NCBI GenBank assembly: GCA_050748485.1
Contig: JBOGPP010000127.1
Location: forward strand, 1 to 64,000
Length of the DNA stretch: 64,000 nt
Direction of reading: 5' to 3'
From: TH5896 sp050748485
GTDB lineage: Archaea; Thermoproteota; Nitrososphaeria; Nitrososphaerales; Nitrososphaeraceae
This document shows positions 16,786-26,215 of this stretch, one piece after another (the stretch's first letter is position 1; each line of letters begins with the position of its first letter). The notes under the pieces were generated by a model that saw only the letters and a program-made list of their open reading frames with translations, did no database searches and was not told where the DNA came from. A program made the position numbers and the translations under genes.

Positions 16786-17310
16786 CTATACCGCTCCCCT
16801 GGGCAGTGCGGAGACTCCAGTACGTGCCAGTTGAACAATACCAAAATCCGATACTAGATTCCGAAATGCATCAATCTTGCTGGGAGTGCCCGTGATCTCA
16901 ACCGTAAGTGTAAATTTGTCTATATCTAAGATTTTTCCTCGAAAAACGGAAGCGAGATTGGTGATTTCTGCCCTCGAGGTTGGATCTTGAGCATTCATCT
17001 TTATGAGAGCCAATTCCCTGTAAACAGTATTAGCTCTGTCCAATACCCGTACTTCGACTACATCTATGAGTTTTCCAAGTTGTTTCACAAGTTGGTCCAA
17101 TGTCCGATCATCGCTTCTAGTGGTTATGGTCATTCTTGAAAGGTCAGTAGATTCGCTGTAACCCACAGTAATACTTTCTATGTTAAAATTCCTGGCCCTA
17201 AACAAGTTAGTGACTCTAAAGAGAACTCCAGGCTTGTCCTCAACTAGCGCAGATAAAATGTAAACATTGTCTGAAGACTTTCTTTCTGGAGTGGAATCGA
17301 TTTGACTCAA
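16786..17310 (-). CDS. ilvN: acetolactate synthase small (regulatory) subunit
   Basis: IlvN binds branched-chain amino acids and activates the catalytic subunit. Residues about 15-90 form an ACT domain (ILSALVEDKPGVLFRVTNLFRARNFNIESI, shown here only by its ends ILSALVED and FNIESI), and the rest matches the C-terminal ALS small-subunit domain. Length (174) is normal. It follows ilvB with 13 nt between, in one operon. Confidence 0.95.
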   Translation of the reverse strand: MSQIDSTPERKSSDNVYILSALVEDKPGVLFRVTNLFRARNFNIESITVGYSESTDLSRMTITTRSDDRTLDQLVKQLGKLIDVVEVRVLDRANTVYRELALIKMNAQDPTSRAEITNLASVFRGKILDIDKFTLTVEITGTPSKIDAFRNLVSDFGIVQLARTGVSALPRGAV

Positions 17311-17323
17311 TTGTCAGGGAACC

Positions 17324-19003
17324 TCAAGAGCCGACAATCATATCCTTCAGGCCTGTTCCAGGTGCGACAAAGGGATAAACATCTTCCTCCGGGTCTATTG
17401 GAATGTCTATCACGGTGGCCACATTACTCTTTAGCGCCGATATAATTGCATTATCTAATTCCAAAATCGATTGTACTTTTATTCCCTGCGCACCGTATGC
17501 GTCGGCAATTTTAGCGTAATCAGGGCAGTTGTGAAGATGAACGCCTTCATACCTTCTATTATAGAATGTTCTCTGCCATTGTGCTACCATCCCGAGCATG
17601 TAGTTGTTCAGCAAGATGACTATGACCGGAAGATTTTCAAGTACAGAAACGGCCAGAGAATTTTCACTCATATTAAATGACCCGTCACCAGCAATATCTA
17701 CGACAGGAACATTTTGCTTCGCTGCTTTGGCTCCAATTGCGGCCGGAAACCCAAAACCCATTGTCCCAAGGCCGGTGGAACTAAAGAAAGTTCCTGGAGA
17801 TATGACATCAAAATGTAGCGACGTCCACATCTGACATTGTCCCACTTCTGTTGTGACGATAGCATCACTAGGAAGGACCTGTCTCAATTTCTTTAGTACC
17901 TTCCTGGCAGTAAGATCCCTCGGGTAATCCTTGATGCTTTCAGTATAATAATCTATAAGCTCCTTCCTTCTCTTCAACCAGGGATTTTCCGCACTTCGTT
18001 TAACCATCTTCTTATTCAAAAGCTTGATCAGCGTTTTCATAGATGACTTAACGTCTCCGACAATGGCGACATCAACAGATTTGTTCTTGCCAATCTCAGC
18101 GGGATCGATATCCATATGAATTATACTCATGCCCTTACCAAATTCATCAAATCTTCCGACCGATCTATCAGAGAATCTTGCTCCAATTGCTAAAATACAA
18201 TCTGCTTCCAATATGATCTTGTTTGCTTCTGCATGCCCGTGCATTCCGATAGGTCCCATTGCCAAAGGGTGATTTTCAGGGAATGACCCCTTTCCCTTGA
18301 AGGTAGTTACAACCGGAGTCAATAATAATTCTGCAAGGACTTCCAATTCTGAAAAAGCCCCTGATAGGATTACACCACCGCCAGACATAATTATAGGGCG
18401 CTGGGCGGCCAACAAAAGTTCGGCAGCTTTTCCGATGGTCGAGAGATCGCACTCAATGGTTGGATTATACCCTCTCACCTTTATTAAATCAGGAAACTCT
18501 ATATCCTGAGAGTCCTGCTGAACGTCCTTTGGGATGTCAATGAGTACCGGACCGGGCCTTCCGCTCTCAGCAATGTAAAATCCCTTCTTAACGGTTTCAG
18601 GTATCTCTGTAGCTTTTCTCGGCTGAAATGTATATTTAGTGCATGGGTTTGCTATCCCTATTATGTCAGTTTCTTGGAAGGCATCCTTTCCTATCATCTC
18701 CAAAGGAACTTGTCCAGTGACCGCAACCATAGGTGAAGAATCGGCGTAAGCAGTTGCAATACCAGTTATCAAATTTGTCGCTCCAGGTCCGGACGTTGCG
18801 AAACATACACCAGCCTTCCTTTTTATCCTGGCATATCCGTCTGCCATATGAGCCGCCGATTGTTCATGCCGGACAAGAATGTGCCGAATCTTTGCATCTA
18901 CCAATGCGTCATAAATGGGAAGGTTTGCACCCCCCGGGAGACCAAAGACAAAATCAACTCCTTCTTTTTCCAGTGAACGCATCAGGGCCTCTGCCCCCTT
19001 CAT
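17324..19003 (-). CDS. ilvB: acetolactate synthase large (catalytic) subunit
   Basis: This thiamine-diphosphate enzyme makes acetolactate from pyruvate, the first common step to valine and leucine. The N-terminal Pyr domain shows the catalytic glutamate in VRHEQSAAHMADGYAR, the middle domain binds FAD, and the C-terminal ThDP motif starts GDGSFNMSE and ends in NN. The frame is open to 19036, but ATG 19003 (MKGAEALMRSLEKEG) fits family N-termini better than the TTG 11 residues earlier. It leads the ilvB-ilvN operon. Confidence 0.95.
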   Translation of the reverse strand: MKGAEALMRSLEKEGVDFVFGLPGGANLPIYDALVDAKIRHILVRHEQSAAHMADGYARIKRKAGVCFATSGPGATNLITGIATAYADSSPMVAVTGQVPLEMIGKDAFQETDIIGIANPCTKYTFQPRKATEIPETVKKGFYIAESGRPGPVLIDIPKDVQQDSQDIEFPDLIKVRGYNPTIECDLSTIGKAAELLLAAQRPIIMSGGGVILSGAFSELEVLAELLLTPVVTTFKGKGSFPENHPLAMGPIGMHGHAEANKIILEADCILAIGARFSDRSVGRFDEFGKGMSIIHMDIDPAEIGKNKSVDVAIVGDVKSSMKTLIKLLNKKMVKRSAENPWLKRRKELIDYYTESIKDYPRDLTARKVLKKLRQVLPSDAIVTTEVGQCQMWTSLHFDVISPGTFFSSTGLGTMGFGFPAAIGAKAAKQNVPVVDIAGDGSFNMSENSLAVSVLENLPVIVILLNNYMLGMVAQWQRTFYNRRYEGVHLHNCPDYAKIADAYGAQGIKVQSILELDNAIISALKSNVATVIDIPIDPEEDVYPFVAPGTGLKDMIVGS

Positions 19004-19190
19004 CCTTGTCAAAGTAGAGCCAATCCTCCACAACACAACAAATTACACAGAACAAAACAATCTGTCTTCGCTATTTTCCTTCCATCATACAAGCATGGAT
19101 TCCTCAACAACATATTTCAAATTATGTAGCTGACCAGAGGCCAGTTATAATTTATAAGTGTTATTCTAGTCCCAAAAAAGTTGAAAGTTT

Positions 19191-20003
19191 TTACTTTTGA
19201 AGTTTGCTTGTCATATTTGAACCCGAAGGCTCATGAACGAAAGTAGTATAGGATTTCGCTACGTCTAGGCCTTCATGAACAATTGATCTCACTGCTTTTA
19301 TCATCGAGACTGGGGATTTTGATTGCCAAATATTTCTACCCATGTCTACCCCGGATGCCCCAGATGAAATTGCGTCATGTGCCAGCTTTAAGGCATCTTT
19401 TTCATCGAGCTTCTTACCTCCAGCAATAACTAACGGTACAGGACAAGACCTCACTACTGTGTCGAAGTCATCACAATAATATGTCTTTACAATATGGGCT
19501 CCGAACTCTGCGGCAATTCTACATGCTAACCCTAAATAGCGTGAGTCACGAGACATTTCTCTTCCAACTGCTGTAACTGCAAGAATTGGTATGCCGTATT
19601 TTTCCCCTTCGTCGACCAATCTAGCTAGATTCATTAAAGTTTGGTGCTCATATTTGCTTCCGATGAATACAGATACAGCGAGACAACTTGCGTTGAGCCT
19701 GATGGCATCTTCGATACTTGCGATTATTGCCTCCTTGGAAAGATCTTCTCCTACTATGCTGCTTCCTCCAGAGATTCTAAGGACTACCGGGACGCACGAT
19801 TCTGGGCGAACACACGTTCTTAGAATGCCTCTGGTCAGCATAATCGAATCTGCGAAAGGCAACAGAGGGCCGATAACCTCTCTAGGTGCTTCTAACCCTT
19901 CTGTAGGGCCTAAAAAATAACCGTGATCTACTGCTAGCATAACACATCGGCCATCATCTTGACCCATAATTTGAGATAGCCTATTTTTCATTCCCCAATT
20001 CAT
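19191..20003 (-). CDS. LsrF-like class I aldolase/thiolase (DhnA family)
   Basis: The 270-residue TIM-barrel protein resembles E. coli LsrF along its whole length as recalled: LSQIMG and MLAVDHGYFLGPTEGLE at the start, TRGILR, YEHQTL, IVKTYY with the Schiff-base lysine, IAGGKKL and GVDMGRN. LsrF acts on the phosphorylated AI-2 product (3-hydroxy-5-phosphonooxypentane-2,4-dione). No lsr transport or kinase genes are nearby, so another sugar-phosphate substrate is likely. The related archaeal ADH synthase (AroA') is a poorer match. A zinc dehydrogenase gene lies directly upstream on the same strand (38 nt). Confidence 0.8.
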   Translation of the reverse strand: MNWGMKNRLSQIMGQDDGRCVMLAVDHGYFLGPTEGLEAPREVIGPLLPFADSIMLTRGILRTCVRPESCVPVVLRISGGSSIVGEDLSKEAIIASIEDAIRLNASCLAVSVFIGSKYEHQTLMNLARLVDEGEKYGIPILAVTAVGREMSRDSRYLGLACRIAAEFGAHIVKTYYCDDFDTVVRSCPVPLVIAGGKKLDEKDALKLAHDAISSGASGVDMGRNIWQSKSPVSMIKAVRSIVHEGLDVAKSYTTFVHEPSGSNMTSKLQK

Positions 20004-20041
20004 AATTCTTCTGGCTTATACAGAGCGACTAATAGACCCTA

Positions 20042-21082
20042 TTATTTCTTTTTCTCATTGACAATCACCACCTTCATAGCATTAAGTGCATCATGAGCAC
20101 ACCTAAACGCCGATTCCGAGTTTTCTAAGTTAAATTGATGTGTTATTAGGCTTCCAAAGTTCAAGCGTCTGTCGGCTAGAAGTTTTAGTGCTTGATTGGT
20201 TTCCACCTCAGTCGCCGCATACGAAGACAGGATCGAAATTTCATTGGCATAAAGAAACGAAAGATCAATATTTACAAAGGACGATCTTGCAGGTACACCA
20301 AAGAGAACGATTGATCCCCCCTTTCTTAACATTTTTAATGACTGAGTAAACGCCTTTTGGTTGCCTGTCGCAACAACAACAAGGTCTGCTCCTCTACCTG
20401 AAAGAACATCCTTGATGCTCCTTGTTTTCTCCTCGTCATTTATCGGATGCAAAACCTCAAATCCCATCCTTTTACCGAAATTCAACCTGAATTCATTAGG
20501 ATCAATCAATATTACCCTTTTGACACCAGCATCCCTAGCCAACAAAGCATTCATTATACCTACTGGTCCAGCTCCCATGATTACGATATCATCGATACCC
20601 TTCAAGTCACATTTGGTGAGGGCCCTAATACAACAGGCCAGAGGTTCGATCAGTGACGCTTCTTCATCAGTCACAGATGTTGGAAGTTTTAGAACTCCTC
20701 CTCGTTGGATGTGCATAGATGACACGAGGAACTCTTCAGATAAACCACATGGTTCCAAGTTGTTTAACTGATACGAATCACACATAGTTTCGGCGTCATG
20801 CGAGCAATAGTAGCATGAATAACATGGAACATGATGATGGGTAAAGACTCGTTCCATTTCCTTGAAGCCGGTAACATTATTTCCCACCTTGGCTATCTCG
20901 CCGACTGGTTCATGACCCAATCTGGTCGAACCCATCCCATACGAAGTTGTGGTTTTCTCTAGGTCAGAACCACACAAGCCGCAAACTCTCATTCGTACGA
21001 CAATTTCATCATCTTTTGGGTGTGGTGCGGGAACATCCTTTACAATTACTCCATTCGGAGATGCAACAAAAACTGCCTTCAT
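20042..21082 (-). CDS. zinc-dependent medium-chain dehydrogenase
   Basis: A 346-residue MDR enzyme. The catalytic zinc site is shown by CGLCGSD near residue 34 and GHEPVGE near residue 57; the structural zinc by the four cysteines of CYSCYYCSHDAETMC (about 88-102); and the NAD(P) fold by MGAGPVGIMNA at about 172. This resembles threonine or sorbitol/glucose dehydrogenases, but the substrate is not readable. It probably shares an operon with the LsrF-like aldolase, suggesting a joint role in a sugar-like or keto-phosphate conversion (inference). Confidence 0.85.
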   Translation of the reverse strand: MKAVFVASPNGVIVKDVPAPHPKDDEIVVRMRVCGLCGSDLEKTTTSYGMGSTRLGHEPVGEIAKVGNNVTGFKEMERVFTHHHVPCYSCYYCSHDAETMCDSYQLNNLEPCGLSEEFLVSSMHIQRGGVLKLPTSVTDEEASLIEPLACCIRALTKCDLKGIDDIVIMGAGPVGIMNALLARDAGVKRVILIDPNEFRLNFGKRMGFEVLHPINDEEKTRSIKDVLSGRGADLVVVATGNQKAFTQSLKMLRKGGSIVLFGVPARSSFVNIDLSFLYANEISILSSYAATEVETNQALKLLADRRLNFGSLITHQFNLENSESAFRCAHDALNAMKVVIVNEKKK

Positions 21083-21146
21083 GAAAGATCACAATTCTTG
21101 TTGCACATATGCATATTTTTAAAATTCGCCGTATTGTAAACTATTC

Positions 21147-21296
21147 TCAAACATTCCGTCCTGAATACTTTTTGGGCTTTCTGGTAAAGATGCTCTTACA
21201 CCCTTCGCAACAGAAAAAGTATTCTTTGCCACGATAATTCAATGGGATTGCCAGCTCTTGTGGCAATTCTATCCCACACACAGGGTCCAGAGGCAA
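21147..21296 (-). CDS. small YHS/TRASH-domain protein (49 aa)
   Basis: The reverse strand encodes DPVCGIEL, then YRGKEYFFCCEGC and a basic tail, the full signature of a YHS or TRASH metal-binding domain. Such domains bind copper, zinc or iron and occur alone or in regulators and P-type ATPases. The start is taken as TTG 21296; an AT-rich TATA-like stretch (TTATTTTATTATAA) lies just upstream. It is divergent from the zinc-ribbon gene at 21477, with which it shares a roughly 180-nt promoter region. Confidence 0.65.
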   Translation of the reverse strand: MPLDPVCGIELPQELAIPLNYRGKEYFFCCEGCKSIFTRKPKKYSGRNV

Positions 21297-21476
21297 GAAT
21301 TATAATAAAATAAGTTTGCTATTTATTCTTTCGTCACCTTATTCGCGAGCTCGATTGTATGAGGTCATAAGAAGTCATGACTTTTGCATTTTCCTTTAGC
21401 ACAATCATAGCAAAAAGTTTAAGATAATTTACAATTCATTTCATATTGCGGAAATGGTGAATATAGATAGCTCTTA

Positions 21477-21647
21477 ATGTCATTTCCTTCAATAGAAATA
21501 GTATGTGAAAAATGTGGGGGTAGGATCAATAGAATCATCAATGTGAAATCTCTCAAAGATGTATTAAGGCCATTTAGTGGAAGATGTAACACATGCGGCG
21601 TTAGTTTGAACCCGTCTGATTTTGAATTACATATGGAAAAAGCCTAA
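21477..21647 (+). CDS. small zinc-ribbon protein (56 aa)
   Basis: An ATG frame encodes VCEKCGG near residue 9 and RCNTCG near residue 37, two CxxC pairs about 24 residues apart, a classic zinc ribbon. The stop TAA is at 21645-21647. No specific family is recognised. It is convergent with trpE and divergent from the YHS protein. Confidence 0.6.
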   Translation: MSFPSIEIVCEKCGGRINRIINVKSLKDVLRPFSGRCNTCGVSLNPSDFELHMEKA

Positions 21648-21681
21648 ATCTATATGGGATTTTCATTGAGCAACAGAATGA

Positions 21682-23097
21682 TCAGTTGCCCAGTTCCATC
21701 TTGAATGCCTTTGAATCCTGCAAAGCTAGAAGGATGGCATCTAACTTCTGCTCCGTTTCATTCCACTCGGTGAGGGGATCAGATTCCATCACAATTCCTG
21801 CGCCCGCTTGGGAATAGGCTTCGTTACCGCGCATGAAAAGCGAACGGAGTATAATTGCGAAATCACATGAGCCGTTCGAAGAAAAGTATCCTAATGCGCC
21901 TGCATAAGGACCTCTTCTCGAAGGCTCCAATCCGTTAATAATTTCCAATGCCCGCACCTTAGGTGCACCCGAGACTGTCCCCGCTGGAAAAAGAGCTTTA
22001 AAAGCATCAAACTGATCATAGGAATTTCGTAATGAGCCTGATACGTGAGTCACCATGTGCTGAACGTGACTAAACCGCCTGACTGCCATCAAGTCTTTGA
22101 CAGTTACAGACCCATACTTGCTAACTCTACCAACGTCGTTTCTAGCCAAATCTACTAACATGGTATGCTCGGCAATTTCCTTCTTGTCATTGACGAGTTC
22201 TCTACTGAGCTTTTCGTTTATCTCTGGTTCGGAAACAACGGGCCTGGTACCAGCAATTGGATACGTCTCCAGATAGCCCTTTGACACACGCAATAGCATT
22301 TCCGGGCTGGACCCAATGATCTGAATTCCGCGACTCGTCTTTAAAAAAAACATATACGGAGATGGGTTGATCCTCCTTAAACTTTCATAAACGCATAGCG
22401 GATCGCCCTTAATACTAAACCGCAAATTTCGAGATAAAACGACTTGGAAAATATCCCCTCTATAGATAAAGTTCTTCGCCTTTTTGACCATATCCAAGTA
22501 TTGATTCCTTGAGACATTATTGATAGGCAAAGAGAAATTAAATTGCTCCTTACCATCATCCTCGTCATGAACCTTAAGAAACTTAGTTACTTGATCTGAA
22601 CGTGAGGATTTTCCTTGATAAAAGTAGTAGACCTTGTTTGCTGAGTGATCCACTATGATCCCGTCAGTATAAATTCCGAAATCAAGCGTTGGGAAGGTGT
22701 CTGAAAGGAATCTCTTCTTCTTAGTTTTCGTCCTCAGATTTTCCCAAGAATTGACGGCATCATACGAGACATATCCGACAGCCCCGCCAACGTACCGAAA
22801 GCGATGATCCTTTACACGTGGGAGAATACTCTTGATAGGTGACAAGAGGTCATCTGGTGCATCATAATGATTTGATTTATCGCCCTTATTCAAAATAACG
22901 CTATTATTTTCGATTATGACTGTAATTACTGGATCAAAGCCAATTACAGAGATTTCAGATAATTCTTTAGGACCTTGTAACGATTCTAACAGGAAAACGG
23001 TATCAAAATTCTTGTATATTCTCTTAAATATTTTGAATTGATCTGCACCTACGTCAATCCTGACAAAATGGAGATCCTTTTCCCTCTTTGGATGCAA
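21682..23097 (-). CDS. trpE: anthranilate synthase component I
   Basis: TrpE converts chorismate to anthranilate for tryptophan. The N-terminal LLES feedback-binding motif lies near residue 35 (VFLLESLQGP). The chorismate-binding core shows PIAGTRP at about 277, DLARNDVGRVS at about 314, HMVTHVSGSLR and PAGTVSGAPKVRA at about 378, and the end matches the family. Length (471) is normal. No trpG or other trp gene is adjacent. An AAATAAATAT element about 30 nt upstream is a plausible promoter. Confidence 0.93.
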   Translation of the reverse strand: MHPKREKDLHFVRIDVGADQFKIFKRIYKNFDTVFLLESLQGPKELSEISVIGFDPVITVIIENNSVILNKGDKSNHYDAPDDLLSPIKSILPRVKDHRFRYVGGAVGYVSYDAVNSWENLRTKTKKKRFLSDTFPTLDFGIYTDGIIVDHSANKVYYFYQGKSSRSDQVTKFLKVHDEDDGKEQFNFSLPINNVSRNQYLDMVKKAKNFIYRGDIFQVVLSRNLRFSIKGDPLCVYESLRRINPSPYMFFLKTSRGIQIIGSSPEMLLRVSKGYLETYPIAGTRPVVSEPEINEKLSRELVNDKKEIAEHTMLVDLARNDVGRVSKYGSVTVKDLMAVRRFSHVQHMVTHVSGSLRNSYDQFDAFKALFPAGTVSGAPKVRALEIINGLEPSRRGPYAGALGYFSSNGSCDFAIILRSLFMRGNEAYSQAGAGIVMESDPLTEWNETEQKLDAILLALQDSKAFKMELGN

Positions 23098-23307
23098 AAT
23101 TTGCTTTAAGTGGAATACGGACCATATTTATTTTCAATGGGGTTAAAATTAACATGTTCGAAGTGGATCAACTGATTTTCAGAAGAAAACAATTTTGGCA
23201 TATGATACGAGTGGGCCCTTGCTCTTGATTTGAATTCAATGCCCATCTTAACTGAGCCGACATGGATTGAATTCTGCGCGCGGTACTTTAACCTTCATAT
23301 CAATTTG

Positions 23308-23679
23308 CTATTTCTTTTTATTCCTTTTTCTGGCACCCTTTCCTGCGTTCTTTGAGAGAGGGATAGTATGGCTTTGCAAATTTTCAAGATCGCCTAATCC
23401 ATGGGTATACCTCTCCCAATAGTTTGATTGACCAAAGAGTTCATCCAACTGTGCAGATGCACTGAATGATATTTTATTTAGCGTAAGATGTAGCGTTTCA
23501 TGACTTAACAGAGAACTAGCTATCTCAGCAATCCGACCATCCGAATTGAACTCCTTCCACGATCTGTAATTGCCAATAAACGCCCGTGATCTCCCGTAAT
23601 AAGAAACAAACATTAGTCCCCTTCTTCCAGATAGACCTTTCAATTTAAGATCCAGAACCATTTCATCTAGCACGAGCAT
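23308..23679 (-). CDS. small HExxH-containing protein (123 aa)
   Basis: The protein contains HETLH at residues 60-64, a match to the HExxH zinc-metallopeptidase motif, inside a helix-like stretch (SSLLSHETLHLTL), with Asp79 and Glu80 downstream as possible third ligands. The C-terminus is strongly basic (GARKRNKKK). There is no signal peptide or membrane helix. No family is recognised; a minimal metallopeptidase resembling the ImmA/IrrE motif is one reading, chance occurrence the other. The ATG at 23661 is an alternative start. Confidence 0.6.
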   Translation of the reverse strand: MLVLDEMVLDLKLKGLSGRRGLMFVSYYGRSRAFIGNYRSWKEFNSDGRIAEIASSLLSHETLHLTLNKISFSASAQLDELFGQSNYWERYTHGLGDLENLQSHTIPLSKNAGKGARKRNKKK

Positions 23680-23872
23680 AATATCTCAACATCAATTCAT
23701 AGATTAATGTATCTTGAGAAAAATTGGAAACTGTAAATGTGCTTCATGAAAATCCTGAGTCGTTAAGCAAACTATTGAAATGAATTGTAAAGATGTTAAA
23801 GCGTAAAGCTAATTTGCCAAGGCTTTTTTCGCATTTTTTTTACAATGAGATTCAAGAAAATTCACAATTGGA

Positions 23873-25363
23873 ATGATAATCTTGATATCTAGAATGTTCT
23901 ACCCTATATCATCACGAAGTAGGTTGACAATTTCAGTTATTCGCAACAAGAATTCTATTTTGAAAGGGTGTCACGGGCTAACTTCAAGTAAATTCGTTTT
24001 GTCTGCAGTAGAAGCGGCCATTGCACGGGTCGAACCGGCGAAATTGATTTCAAAGGCCGTTAAGAGGAAACAAGGCAGACTGATAGTATCTAGTATTAAA
24101 CATGAGAAAATGACATTTGATCTAACCAAGTATGATAAGATCTATATAGTCGGCGCAGGAAAGGCGTCCGTGCCTATGGCACTGGGGTTGGTAGAGACCC
24201 TACAACTAGGCAGCGCTAAGTCCTTGAAAGTTTCGGGTTCGATAATCACTCCGTACGGGACTTCAAAAAAGATCCCTGATATTGATGTTATTGAGGCTGG
24301 GCATCCCTTGCCTGATCTAAACGGGATTAAGGGTACCAAAAAAATTGTGAATATTCTTCGGCGGGTTAAGCCTTCGGACCTAATTTTTGTATTATTATCA
24401 GGAGGTGGATCTGCACTTTTGTCTCTTCCCATTAGAGGAATCACATTGGACGATAAGAGACATATTACACAATCATTGTTAGCGTCAGGAGCTTCAATTC
24501 AAGATTTGAATGTAGTACGAATGCACCTATCACAGGTAAAGGGTGGAAAGTTGATCCGATTTTCTCCACCATCAACTACCTTTTTGACTCTTATAATATC
24601 CGACGTAATCGGTGATGAAATTCAGACGATTGCATCGGGTCCCACATATCCTAATCATTCTTCATTTATCGATGCAAAGAGAATATTGTCAAAATATGAT
24701 ATTTGGGATGTTGATAACTTACACATGAAAAGAATCCGTAAGGTTATAGAGAATGGAATCATGCTCGAGACAAATGATCGGCCGGGAAAAACTCCCGAAT
24801 GTCACAGAAATACGGAATACGCTATAATTGGCAATAACGCGACGGCTTGTGTTGCAGCTTCCCAATATTTTAAGTCTAAAAAAATAGATACATTAGTACT
24901 CGGTTCTCACTTTGACGGCGATGCTGCTAAACACGGAAAATGGCTCTCAATGCTGGCGAATGGAATGAGATCGTTGTCTTTCCCATTTGCAATTGTCCTT
25001 GGAGGAGAAACAACGGTCAGGCTAAATAAGGAAGGTAACAACGGAATCGGTGGTCGGAATCAGGAAGCGGCTCTACATGCTTTATTATCGCTTGAAATTT
25101 CACCTGACCAGGATGTCTCTATTTGTTGCATAGGGACGGATGGGATAGATGGAAATTCAACGGCAGCTGGAGCACTGGTTACCACAACAATGGTGATTCA
25201 CAATAAGCCCAATATAATGGAAGATTTGAGAAGCCATGTAGAAAATCATGATAGCAGTACGGCATTCAAGATGTTGGGTTCCCAAATAATAACCGGGAAG
25301 ACTCTGACCAATGTGAATGATTTGAATGTGATATGTAGGTTAACAAATGGAAACAGTGACTAG
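23873..25363 (+). CDS. glycerate 2-kinase (MOFRL family)
   Basis: This enzyme phosphorylates D-glycerate to 2-phosphoglycerate. The N-terminal kinase domain shows VGAGKASVPMA at about 92 and LLSGGGSALLSLP at about 174; the MOFRL domain shows GGETTVRL and GGRNQEAAL towards the end, and CCIGTDGIDG is the expected C-terminal motif. The first 40 or so residues are weakly conserved in composition, so the true start may be internal. It is transcribed alone, convergent with birA. Confidence 0.9.
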   Translation: MIILISRMFYPISSRSRLTISVIRNKNSILKGCHGLTSSKFVLSAVEAAIARVEPAKLISKAVKRKQGRLIVSSIKHEKMTFDLTKYDKIYIVGAGKASVPMALGLVETLQLGSAKSLKVSGSIITPYGTSKKIPDIDVIEAGHPLPDLNGIKGTKKIVNILRRVKPSDLIFVLLSGGGSALLSLPIRGITLDDKRHITQSLLASGASIQDLNVVRMHLSQVKGGKLIRFSPPSTTFLTLIISDVIGDEIQTIASGPTYPNHSSFIDAKRILSKYDIWDVDNLHMKRIRKVIENGIMLETNDRPGKTPECHRNTEYAIIGNNATACVAASQYFKSKKIDTLVLGSHFDGDAAKHGKWLSMLANGMRSLSFPFAIVLGGETTVRLNKEGNNGIGGRNQEAALHALLSLEISPDQDVSICCIGTDGIDGNSTAAGALVTTTMVIHNKPNIMEDLRSHVENHDSSTAFKMLGSQIITGKTLTNVNDLNVICRLTNGNSD

Positions 25364-25369
25364 AGACAG

Positions 25370-26164
25370 TCATCGCTTAACGAATTGATTTTCAATTGAT
25401 ATATTTTGTGTATCTGAGATTATTAGTTTCTCGCCCCCCGTTGTTATCAGAATCAGTGAGCCATTTGGGTCAATATTGCTGGCCAATCCGTCCAACTGGA
25501 CGCCATTCAATAGTACTTTGACCTTTTTCCCCATCATGGGACATCGAAATTTCCAACGGCTCATGACCAATCCCCATTTCTCGGCCTTTATTTCACTATA
25601 GTAGTGATTGAAAAGAATAAGGACAGAGGCTAGGAAGGGCTCTAACTTAATCGACGATTGTTTGGTATGATCGATCAATGAGGTGGATCCTTTTAGCCCT
25701 TTCGGCCTTGAATTCAAATTTATTCCTGCTCCCACAACACAGTATTCTAAGTCCATGCCTCGAACAGCAGAGCTTATTAGAATACCGGCTACTTTTTTTG
25801 TCTTTATTAGAATATCATTAGGCCACTTAATGTATCCCTCTATGTGGAAATTTCTTACAATGGTTTCACACACTGCTAATGACATCGCATAAGACAGAAA
25901 TATACCGGAACTAGCCTTCATATCCTGCTTCGCTATGACGGAGAACCACAATCCTCCGAGTGGAGATAGCCATTTCTTACCTCTCCTACCGCGTCCAAAT
26001 AATTGAGAATCTGAAACTATCACTGTCCCATGTGAACAAGGGTCAGTTTCAGCAACCAAGATCGCATAATCCTGAGTTGACGATATTGCTGTATAACTTT
26101 TGATCTCTCTCCCAAAAACGCAACCACTAAGGGCGGCCCTTAATTGAGCTAGGTCCAAGGTCAT
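25370..26164 (-). CDS. birA: biotin-[acetyl-CoA-carboxylase] ligase
   Basis: BirA makes biotinyl-AMP and attaches biotin to the carrier protein of acetyl/propionyl-CoA carboxylase. The GRGRRGKKW loop at residues 57-65 holds the adenylate, and KWPNDILIKTKKVAGILI follows at about 122. The C-terminal domain is the small SH3-like one; there is no N-terminal helix-turn-helix, so it is the non-regulatory class I ligase. It shares a short divergent promoter region (26165-26215) with the UbiA gene. Confidence 0.94.
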   Translation of the reverse strand: MTLDLAQLRAALSGCVFGREIKSYTAISSTQDYAILVAETDPCSHGTVIVSDSQLFGRGRRGKKWLSPLGGLWFSVIAKQDMKASSGIFLSYAMSLAVCETIVRNFHIEGYIKWPNDILIKTKKVAGILISSAVRGMDLEYCVVGAGINLNSRPKGLKGSTSLIDHTKQSSIKLEPFLASVLILFNHYYSEIKAEKWGLVMSRWKFRCPMMGKKVKVLLNGVQLDGLASNIDPNGSLILITTGGEKLIISDTQNISIENQFVKR

Positions 26165-26215
26165 AAATGTTTACACTTGTAAGTTTGGTGATATAGCGAT
26201 CACTATTTTATATTT

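Noticed and set aside
23144..23218. 24-codon forward frame upstream of trpE
   Set aside because: Too short and lies in the trpE promoter region.
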